The notes below the pieces were generated by a model that ran no database searches, was not told the origin of the DNA, and saw only the letters and a list, made by a program, of their open reading frames with translations. Below are positions 55,551 to 64,000 of a stretch of DNA of 64,000 bases, piece by piece. Source of the stretch: Nematopogon swammerdamellus (Eukaryota; Arthropoda; Insecta; Lepidoptera; Adelidae); contig OX336345.1 of the NCBI GenBank assembly GCA_946902875.1, forward strand, positions 11,067,395-11,131,394. The letters are read 5' to 3'. How positions within the stretch are numbered: position 1 is the stretch's first letter; each line of letters opens with the position of its first letter. Made by a program: the position numbers and the translations under genes.

Positions 55551-57319
55551 TTAAGGCCATGTGATTGTTTTTCTAGCTTTCTTCTCTGGCGTTATGCCAT
55601 TCATTTGTATTGGTGTGTCCTTCTGAAATAAAAGAAACAAATATTTAATTAATTAATATTTGGAAGAATTACCTTGCAGGCAAGTAATTATTATTTGCCT
55701 GATGCGTCATTCAAATCATTCAAGGTTCATTTAAATCTTAATTTTGTCTAGTGTAGAGTCTAGAAATGTGAAATCTGTGTAGCTAGTGTACAGTCTCTTT
55801 ATTTCTATTAAAACACAGCTTTAAAGGTAATAATATACCTGTAACACTTTATCACTACTAGCTCAGGAATCTCCGCATCACGCGGGCAGGGGGCGTGCAC
55901 AGAAATTCAAGCCGGGTAAGCAGCAATTTACAAAATTCAAAATACACCTACTGCCTGTCTTCAACGATTTCACCAAAAAGGTGTGTAGAATAATTCACAT
56001 TTAAAGTACCTATTAACCTTATGGCCTCTCATCTATTAACCGCTCACTTTGTGGAATGCACGCGCCTGCATGTAGGTGTATTTTAATTTCTAGACTCTAT
56101 CACACTTATACTATATGATTAAACACAAACAAGAGAATCACACTTGCTGACTAAACACAATGCATACACAAATGATAATACATTAGACAATTATTTTCAT
56201 ATTAATATAATAAACAAATAAATTATCATATTTATTTATCATTTATTCCATTCCTTTATTTACACATATTTTGTAATTATACATAAAAAATATACAAGTT
56301 AAATAAATCTTTATCTTACATAAAACACAAATTTATGTATGTACCAGTGGCGGCTCTGGCCAATGAATTTGAGTGAGGCACCACCCACATAATAGCATTT
56401 TATTACTGTTGTATTGCAGTTTTCATTTCGAAGACAGGACATGCCCGAAGTCTAGCAATAAATAAACATCCATGTTGATTTTTTTTTCTTTACCTTCAAG
56501 ATAATTAAGTGAGGCGGCGTGAGGCGGCGCCTCACTTGCTTCACCTGGGGAACCGCCACTGGTATGTACCTACAAATTATCACAACCGAAGATGCTTGAA
56601 TTTGCCTTAGAATAAATAAATTATAAATTTTATATATACTCGCATGTGAAACACAAAATATTTTTTCTTTTCTTTGTGCGAGCAGGTTCTGGTAGATCTA
56701 TAAAGTAAATTAAATCACAGAAATAAGTACTTACGTCATACTCAATTTTCCGCTTCAGTCTAAATTCCGTAACTAAAATATTATTTGTCTTCTGCACGCC
56801 ATTGTTAAGTTTGATTCTTTTGATTTCGTTGGAGAGAATGTCTGAAGGTGGCAGGAGTCTGTCTTTGCATAAGCTTTTAGACATTTCTCTGTAATTGATG
56901 GTGTCCATTTTGTTGGGTGCGTCTGGTGATTTGTTTGGGCTATTTGCCGTACAGCCTCGGTTCTGGTTAAGCATTTTCCCTCTGCCGGAGTCACGGTATC
57001 GTCGCTGCGCGTACGGAACGCAGTATTGGTGAAATATTTCGAGCAAATTATCTCTTGACATGTGCTCCAATGAGGGCAACTTAAGATGTCTCTGCAATCG
57101 AGTAAAAAGGTTACCTACATCACTTCGGTTCAGAAAATTATAAATTTATGGTCCCCAAAATGATCATACAAATGAACGCTATGCATCTGAAGAAAGATGC
57201 TATTAGGATCGTACTAGGAAAACAATATATGTGTCTATCCTTACCTCGATAATAACAGCTCGAAGCTGTTCATTGGAAAGTAGCTCTGGGTGCAAAAGTA
57301 AGTCGTCTGTTACGGACAT
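55551..57319 (-). CDS. Ashwin homologue (tRNA-splicing ligase complex subunit)
   Basis: Three minus-strand exons, 57245-57319, 56735-57091 and 55551-55622, join in phase 0 at GT-AG borders to give 167 residues. The N-terminus MSVTDDLLLHPELLSNEQL matches the signature of vertebrate Ashwin (C2orf49; ...LLLHPELLS...), and YCVPYAQRRYRDSGRGKML corresponds to its conserved AIPLPQR...RWGKM block. The middle is hydrophilic and probably disordered. The last exon ends KKARKTITWP before the stop, like the vertebrate C-terminal KRKIQHVTWP. In vertebrates Ashwin associates with the nuclear RTCB-DDX1-FAM98-CGI99 tRNA-ligase complex. The start is the first ATG, directly before the conserved block. Intron 2 contains a hAT MITE. 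The length is shorter than the ~230 residues in vertebrates. Identity is likely; function is inferred from the family. Confidence 0.88.
56345..56561. mobile_element. hAT MITE, 217 bp, perfect 8-bp TSD, in Ashwin intron 2
   Basis: The ends are 'cagtggcggctctggcc' and, inverted, 'cagtggcggttcccc'. The duplication 'gtatgtac' is at 56337-56344 and 56562-56569. Its ends match those of the large element at 826-3536, of which it looks like an internally deleted relative. Confidence 0.92.
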
Positions 57320-57698
57320 GTTATGTGGTTTACCGGATTTCACAGAATCGAGAAGCACAATTCACACATTCTGTATGAAATACTACAACGTCAAAATTCT
57401 GATAACACAGGGCCAGCAGTAGGCACCAACAGAGACGATATTCTATTACTTGTGTGTTACAAATGGTAAGAAGTAACTGCTCGCTCGCTCTGCAAGGAAT
57501 TCTGCTTCCGCTGTATGGCTGCCGTTCACTCATTTAACACATCACAATCACATCACATTCACAGACCCTAGGAATGAAAAAAAGAAGAGCAATTAACAGC
57601 AATGAATGACCAAATTCCAAATACCAATGAATGACAATCCCAGCACTCCGTCCGCAGTCCGCCCGCCCGCTCTTTGACAATGACAGTTGGTTAAGGAG

Positions 57699-58104
57699 AC
57701 GAATGGCTCAGGCCCAATTCTGATTACTCTCGCTCACAGCTGTGACGTCATAGAGCCGAAACCGAATCAACGGAATGCGATATTCGTTTAGTCGTTCAAG
57801 TGAGTACGTACCTTTTTTTTTTGCTTTTTTTTCTTTTTTAATCAATATTACGGTGTTTATATTGTTTAGTTTTTTTTATAACCACCTAAGAAATTATTTT
57901 CGGAAATATAAATTTGTAACAAAAACGACATGCACCGCCTCAACATTAGGTCAGGGTTAATATAAAGAAGATGCGTCGCGTAGCGAGTTAGCGACGCATC
58001 TTCTTTATTTTTTTTTTAAACCACCAAAACAGTTTGTATATTTCCGAATATTTCCGAAAATAAAAAAAAGGGAGAGTAATCAGAATTGACCCCGAGCCAT
58101 TCGT
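57699..58104 (+). mobile_element. Foldback MITE A with hairpin core, 8-bp TSD
   Basis: The terminal inverted repeats of 33 bp begin 'acgaatggctcaggcccaat' and, inverted, 'acgaatggctcggggtcaat' (four mismatches). The perfect 8-bp duplication 'ttaaggag' is at 57691-57698 and 58105-58112. Inside, 'aagaagatgcgtcgc' and 'gcgacgcatcttctt' form a hairpin (about 57965-58007). The core matches the element at 60309-60851 in inverted orientation. It lies about 380 bp upstream of the Ashwin start. Confidence 0.9.
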
Positions 58105-58121
58105 TTAAGGAGCGTTTCAAC

Positions 58122-58345
58122 TCTTCCCTTCGCCGTTATGTTGGATCCTCTGTTGGTGTCACTGTCAGTGCGATTCGTGTTGCCAGATTGTGAAGATTAT
58201 ATTACCTAATAATGTAATCGGTATTTACTTTGCCATAAATAAATACGGTACATACCGATAATTATGGGTAAATCGGTACACATAGCAACCCTCAACGCTG
58301 TTTTGACAGATAGACAGTGGAGCCAACATAACGGCGAAGGGAAGA
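58122..58345. mobile_element. MITE with ~25-bp TIRs
   Basis: 'tcttcccttcgccgttatgt' at 58122 is inverted at the right end (58321-58345). 224 bp, non-coding. It abuts foldback A and the poly-A end of the LINE. Confidence 0.8.
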
Positions 58346-58357
58346 TTTAGTATTAAT

Positions 58358-60245
58358 TTTTTTTTTTCATTTATTTAAAGGGTTTGTTTCATTAAATGAA
58401 AATGCCAACCCTCTACATACAACAACAAACATAACACAATAAATTAATAGACAACAACAACTTAAAAACTAACCAAACTAATTCGAGCGAGCAGCTCTTT
58501 CTTTCATAATAACATTATACAACTTCGCAGCACCCTCGGATGCTGGATGAGCCAAATTATCTATATAGGGACCTAAACAGAATCGCCCATAATTCAAATG
58601 TTTCCTAACTAAATTTCCCCTTGCACATTCGGTCAAAATATGATATACATCTTCAGGAACTCCGCATAGATCACAATTTGGAGATGATACCTTTTTCATT
58701 AAAAAACCAAATTTATTTAAAGGAATGTGACCAGATCTTAAACGAAAAGCCACGACAAGACGTTCACGATTCATTTTTAATTTGTCAAACCAGGGTACAT
58801 ACTAAGGGCGGTTCATTTTGTATGATTTTATACCATATTCCTTTATCTCTAGATCTAAGATCAAAATATTCTTTCCACCTAATATAAAAATTATACTTAG
58901 CTAGACACGTTAAAGTCAAATACGTAGGCTTAACTTCTAATGGAATACCATCACAAATTGCTTCCTTTGCTAGCCTATCAGCAGTTTCATTTCCATTTAT
59001 ACCAACATGGGAAGGAATCCATTGAAGTTTTATTTTCTTATCCAGTTGTCTAATTTCGTCAATCGTTTTGAGGATGGCATAGGTTACAGGGGAACTTCTC
59101 CCTCCTCTAACACTCCGTAGAATATCTTGAAGCCCACTCCTAGAATCTGATAATATTACAAATTTATTTGCCGAAAGCAGCGAAAGGGATTTTATATACG
59201 ACAGAGCTTCCAGAATTGCTGTCAGCTCTATTGTCATGATACTTGTTTTACCAGAAATTTTAAATTTTGCATTTGTACCTATATTTGGATCAAAGAAAGC
59301 CGCTCCTAATCTTTCAGAATCTTTAGAACCATCTGTGAATATAAAGTAATAATCTTTATATTCATGATTTAACATATTTATACATGCTCGAAAGATTGTA
59401 CCAGAATCCATATTGCGTTTTGCCAAATTTATGCCTTCTATATGTGTCTTTATAAATTCTTTAATGTTAATTCCGCTGACCCAAGTTTTAAGAGAAAAAA
59501 TATCTGGCATATGACTTATGTACATGGGTTCATTTTTAAATATTTTTAAAGCTGATACAACTGAAGGAGTAACTTTATTTTTCCAATATTTGCTACTAAT
59601 TTGTAAAATTTCCAACTGTCGAAGAAGCTCAACCGTCTCATTATTCTTTACAGATAAACATTTCAATGCATATTTGTAAGCAAGGTACTTCCTACGTAGA
59701 AATAGAGGTTGTATACACAACTCGCTCTCCATAACATGAATGGGCGTGCTTTTTATAAAACCTCCAATAACACGTAAGCATTGATTCTGAATTTTGTCTA
59801 GTTTATATAAATACTTGTGGGTACTGGTGTCATACAAAAACGAACCATAATCTAACCTACTGCGAATTAATGAAATGTAAATACGGCGTAAATGAATTGT
59901 GTGTACACCCCACCCTGAACCAGCTAAAATTTTTAATATATTTATAAACCGTGAACATTTGGCTGAAATTTCGTTTATATGTTTGATCCATCGTAATGAA
60001 GTATCCAACCACATTCCTAAATACTTTATATGATCAGAAAATTGTATTTCATTTCCTTGAATGTTTAACTTTAATTGACTCTGATTTCGACCTTTCCTAA
60101 AAAGGCAGCACTGAGTCTTAGGAACAGATAATTCTAGGCCTAAATCATTTAATATTTTCACTAGATCATTGAGAGCCTGTTTTATGTTAATATTTGAATT
60201 GTTAATCTAACAACATAAATGTAAAATACAAAGTCACCAGCTGCC
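58358..60245 (-). pseudogene. 5'-truncated LINE with RNase H (I/R1-like)
   Basis: The minus-strand frame from about 60205 to 58785 (458 codons from ATG 60161) carries the end of a reverse transcriptase (LELSVPKTQCCLF, IKYLGMWLD, RSRLDYGSFLYD) and a complete-looking RNase H (FTDGSKDS, IELTAILEAL, LSDSRSGLQ, WIPSHVGINGNETADRLAKEA, keeping the Asp-Glu-Asp-Asp residues). A one-base shift near 58790 separates it from the C-terminal part (58478-58774), with CDLCGVPEDVYHILTEC, a CCHC motif. The poly-A tail (T-run 58359-58371) marks the 3' end. The truncation point is near 60245, around the catalytic YxDD box of the reverse transcriptase. RNase H plus CCHC points to the I/R1 group of non-LTR elements. 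Confidence 0.85.
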
Positions 60246-60308
60246 AGTGTCGCCAGTAGATTATCGGTAGGTATAATATAATAGACCACGAATAGACCGT
60301 TCACAGTT

Positions 60309-60851
60309 CGGTCCGCCATCTGACAGCTCAGGCGGCTCCTGCGAATCCTGCGGAAACTCCTTTCGGAAACACTCGGCTCGAAGGAGTGTGGTATCCAAAG
60401 AATATAATGGTGGTATCCGTCTAAGTGATGTTTTGATGGTTTAAAAAAAAACAACCAGTTAATATAGAGAAGATGCGTCGCTACGGGACGCATCTTCTCT
60501 ATATTAACCCTAACCTAATCTTGAGGCGGCGTATTTCGTTTTTGTTACGTTTGTATTTCCGAAAATAAAGCTTACTTATGTGGTAAAAAAAAAATAACAT
60601 TAATTAACACCCTAACATTGCTTTAAAAAAAACAAAACAAAACAAATTTTGACAAAAGGGACACGAACCCATGGTCGAGATCGAAAAAATAAAGACCCTA
60701 CACTCTTACCACTGATCCACCAGATTACATAAACGACCAAACGAATATCAGATTCAGTTGGTTCGCTTTCGAGCCGAGTCAACCCGAGCCGTAGGATCCG
60801 CGGGATCCGTAGGAGGCGCAGGAGCCACTAGAGCTGTCAGGTGTCAAACCT
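60309..60851 (-). mobile_element. Foldback MITE B with the same hairpin core, 10-bp direct repeat
   Basis: The ends carry 'ctgacagctcaggcggctcc' and, inverted, 'ctgacagctctagtggctcc'. A direct repeat 'gttcacagtt' flanks the element (60299-60308 and 60852-60861). The hairpin 'agaagatgcgtc'/'gacgcatcttct' lies at about 60469-60497. From the hairpin outward it matches foldback A ('aaccctaacctaat', 'atttccgaaaataa', 'aaacgaatatc'). Confidence 0.85.
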
Positions 60852-61010
60852 GTTCACAGTTATTTTACCTCTAGCCATCAAGTTGGCTAACCTGAGCTCT
60901 GTGTTGCCATAATTGGTTCGACGAACTTGCTGTTGAAAAACAGCCGTTATCCCCCTCTCGTACTATTTCCCTGTACGAAATATTTGAACATATTTTTAGA
61001 ATTAATATAA
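60852..61010 (+). repeat. Fragment of the 43328-type MITE, used as target by foldback B
   Basis: Matches 43328-43440 ('acctctagccatcaagttgg', 'gtactatttccctgtacgaa') apart from about 46 extra bp (60919-60963) that the other copy lacks. Its terminal 'gttcacagtt' is the duplicated target. Confidence 0.75.
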
Positions 61011-61110
61011 ACTCTTTAGGGCCGAGCCCGACAATCGGTAGCCTCTAGGTTTGCCCCGCTGCGCCGCGGGTGGTGAAACCTCCGTTTATGTTATATTATA
61101 AAGTCTGGTT

Positions 61111-61250
61111 TTTTTTTTTATGGAAACTGACATCGTTGGCTACTGACCTACTACATCTGCGATGTCAGTCAATAAGACCTTTTTGAACTAGGTGCCAGGT
61201 CAGTGCTTCCCTTCGGTCGTGCCGGCTGCACTAACTGGCTGGAAAGACTA
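61111..61250 (-). repeat. SINE copy, truncated
   Basis: T-run, then 'atggaaactgacatcgttgg' and 'cagtgcttcccttcggtcgt'. It lacks the head. Confidence 0.7.
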
Positions 61251-61350
61251 TATAAATAAAGAAAGACATATTTTTTATTGAAGAAAAGAAGCAATATAAA
61301 TAAATTTTATTTATTTGCACTATTTTGTAATATACAAAACATGTACAAAC

Positions 61351-61433
61351 TTGGTGGCGAAATGGTAACGCGCTGACGGCTCTAACCGGAGTTCCAGGTG
61401 CGAATCTGGAACTCCGGCTAGAGCCGTCAGCGC
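61351..61433 (+). repeat. tRNA-like segment forming a 27-bp palindrome
   Basis: 'ggtggcgaaatggtaacgcg' looks like a tRNA A-box region and 'ggtgcgaatct' like a B-box. Yet 'gcgctgacggctctaaccgg' (arm 61370-61396) is inverted at 61407-61433 with one mismatch, so the segment is a hairpin rather than a cloverleaf. Confidence 0.6.
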
Positions 61434-61539
61434 TATATTTTATTCTCTATTATTTTTTTCTCTTCATTCTCGACTTTGCATCTACCCGAGCATCTAACTG
61501 TTAAATTTTGCTTAGATTTGTATACATATTTAAATAAGG

Positions 61540-61898
61540 AAACTGACACGGTTGGCTACATCACCTAGAACATCCGTGATGTCAGCCCATAACACAGGGT
61601 GAACTAGGTGCCATGTCAGTGCTTCCCTTCATTTCATGTTGGTACACTGAACTGAACGAAAAACACGAATTATTTAAATCGCCGTTTCAACCGACCTTTA
61701 TTCCGGTGGTACCAACCCGGGCGGGTTAAACCCTACCACCTAGTAAGGTAAGAAGGAAAGGGACCTACAGTTTTACGTGGAATTCAAACCACGGTCAGCC
61801 TCCAACGGTCGAGCGGGCACCCATCTAAGTACTGAACGCGCTCAGGGTTGCTTAACAACAGTCGACTGACCCCACCATTGAGCTACCGAGGCTGACGA
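61540..61898 (-). repeat. Full-length SINE (tRNA/5S-like head)
   Basis: The shared body, then the inverted 5S-like module ('gggcacccatctaagtactg', 'agggttgcttaacaacagtc') and the inverted A-box-like end 'attgagctaccgaggctgac'. The poly-A end is short. Confidence 0.85.
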
Positions 61899-64000
61899 AA
61901 AACACATTGTCAACATCTAAACCTAACAGTGAAAAAGATCAGAAACCGAAATTTCTTGTGCTCAACTCTTTAACAGTACCTACTGTATCATAAATGTTTT
62001 ATAGAAAGCCCAATATCTGGCGTCGAGCTACCCTTAAGGTGGCTAATGACAGTTTACATGACATTATCACTGGCTACTTTTTACCGAATTTAAGGAGTTA
62101 TCGATTAGTGATCCAAAGAAACGGTTTTACATTTTCCGTCTTCAGTTAGCCAACTAACCCTGATTCATGATATTTCCATTGATGGAAATTGAGGTATTGC
62201 CATATTCTTGGGAAAAAATACCTACACCTCTTTTAGATTATTAGAACAGAAAATAAAATTATATTTACGTCATACATATTTTCTTTATTGACATTTAGTT
62301 ATCAACATTAGACATTATCCTCGATTCATACATTACTAATTTATCTCATTAACTCCACAAACGGCTCACATTCATAAAGGCAGACTATGCATATAAGTAC
62401 ATTACATATAAATAATACTTTCATGTAAATTTACAATTTATTATATTCAATTCAAAGGCAATAACAATCTCTTCATAAAATCCATCTTTTGTGAGAGCGT
62501 TAACGTACAAAAAATTATAATAATAATTTGTAGACACCTAAAGGCGAAGGCAAAAACAAAAAAATAGCTTGATAACTAATTGAACATTCATAAAAGTGAA
62601 ACAGTACAGTAGAGATTATGGTATATAATTCTCAGTCAGTTGATGCATACTGAAAATACACTGGTTATAATATTAATGCTGAAAACAAAGGAAGGAATTG
62701 GTGTAATTTCATTGGGTAGATACTTATTATTATATCGTGACATTCTAGAAATTTTAATAATAAAAGAAATGTCGTATACATTTATTTTATTATTAATATT
62801 ATTATATCGTTAGGTAATGTACCCATCTTAGAGAGAAGAGAATTCCAATAATTAGTTCTAAACATTTTGGCTTTGATTAATTTATGCAGAGTTATTTGTT
62901 CTACCCTTGTATCAAGTAAGTAAATGTTTGTTATTGTCGTAAGTACTTGCCTAAATTAAAACAAAGTTCAGTCGCTATAGCTGCACCGAATAAATAAATT
63001 CAACTGACACTAACTCTTTCTTATATAAATAAACAGAAATAAATAGGACTTTAATAATAAGTGGCCACTGAAACGCTACAAAAATATATTTCTTTTGAAA
63101 TACAGGAACAACACTGTAGTTTATTTTTCTACTTTTGAACAATTTGACTTAACAACACAAATATTTCATTGGACACCGCTAATGTGGTACTTATACAATA
63201 CAATACAATGGCAGTGTTATGTAACTTATGTATGATTGTGCTGGACTTTCATATAAGCGGATTTTATTGAAAACATATTGACAAGTTCAAGCAGAGTTTA
63301 CTAACAACGGCAATAAGAATACTAAATAAAATATTTGTAAATAAATTATTGGTGACACTTGAATTTGCAACAGTTATTCAGTAATGCCTATGAAAAACAT
63401 TCAGATTTGAGTTAAAAGGTAAGTAAATAGTACCTATGAATTGTTATTCTACAAAAATTTTGAATAGATCAGAGATTGAGGCACTATTTACATTCAATCT
63501 ACAATGCAGCCAACATAAACTATTAATCAACTATTCATTATGTCTTTCTATATTTCCTGCCATGAAATCATCTCAGGCTATAATGTTCATATTTTAATTT
63601 TTAGATAACACTAATAGGTATTTAATTTTGTAAAACAGTTATATCCATCTGTTGTTAGAGTATGGTAGACAGGTACTTTGTTTCTCAATATAAGTTACTA
63701 AATTGGAAGTCAACATAAGTGTGACTAGGATGTCTATCTATGTTTCTTCAAACATAATAATAATATTATCAACTGAGTCACACATTTTGTTATTTAAAGG
63801 TACCTGTGAAACTAGTTGACTCTAGGTTGTTTAATTTCTCAGAAAGTTTTAACTTGAACATGGTTCATTGATTTCAGGGAGGTATATCTACATAACATTT
63901 ATGATTTTTTGTTGCAATAGCATTAACTTTGCTCGATGGAAAAATGTTTGCGAAAATGGGTTTATTTGTTCAGATTTTTTTATTTCTAAGAATTGATCTG
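61899..64000. other. AT-rich, no gene seen
   Basis: There is a minus-strand AATAAA (+ 'tttatt' at 62283) that could end a gene lying beyond the right edge, but no minus-strand exon was found. No repeat boundaries recognised. Confidence 0.35.

Overview
The window looks like nuclear DNA of a lepidopteran insect (moth or butterfly). It is AT-rich, its genes are split by GT-AG introns, and it is crowded with dispersed repeats of lepidopteran type: fragments ending in the recurrent non-LTR tail 'tataatattagtatggat', repeats opening with 'cccgcggcttcgctcgcg', non-LTR 3' ends encoding a GEAYVQQW-like terminus, and many hAT and Tc1/mariner-type MITEs. No bacterial features, CRISPR array or rRNA operon were seen. 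All calls come from reading the bases; no alignment or database search was run.

Four host genes can be assembled exon by exon, with intron phases that agree. (1) An ICAD/DFF45 (Drep1-like) apoptotic-nuclease inhibitor, + strand, two coding exons (4193-4674 and 11396-11510), encoding a short 198-residue form. (2) Sorting nexin 3 (Snx3), + strand, four coding exons (28836-32887), 174 residues. (3) A GAF-domain cyclic-nucleotide phosphodiesterase of PDE10 type, - strand, sixteen well supported exons (39482-52616), a tentative last exon (38273-38339) and an unidentified first exon. (4) An Ashwin homologue (tRNA-ligase-complex subunit), - strand, three coding exons (55551-57319), 167 residues.

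Layout. 1-4190: transposon debris (SINE with a hairpin MITE inside it, hAT-like remnant, reverse-transcriptase fragment). 4193-11510: the ICAD-like gene, whose 6.7 kb intron holds two related ~1 kb hAT elements with perfect 8-bp target duplications, a third small hAT element, and a pogo/Tigger element with a mariner-like element nested in it. 14268-18130: a 68-bp minisatellite array, a non-LTR-like tail and a large foldback. 18500-24670: MITEs, SINEs, a second 68-bp array arranged head to head, and a hexanucleotide microsatellite. 24765-28401: a 3.6 kb IS630/Tc1/mariner-type transposon with ~58-bp inverted repeats and a transposase broken by one stop codon, inserted just upstream of Snx3. 28836-36400: Snx3 and its downstream flank. 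38270-52620: the PDE10-like gene, its introns full of MITEs. 53000-57320: LINE fragments and the Ashwin gene. 57690-61900: a dense MITE cluster, a 5'-truncated RNase H-bearing LINE, SINEs and a tRNA-like palindrome. 61900-64000: AT-rich with no gene seen.

The host genes do not form an obvious pathway (apoptosis, endosome recycling, cyclic-nucleotide signalling, tRNA ligation). The most unusual content is structural: a SINE whose head joins a tRNA-like segment to a 5S rRNA-like segment, two foldback elements that share a hairpin core but carry different terminal repeats, a head-to-head minisatellite palindrome, a tRNA-like palindrome, and several insertions dated by empty-site copies inside the same window.
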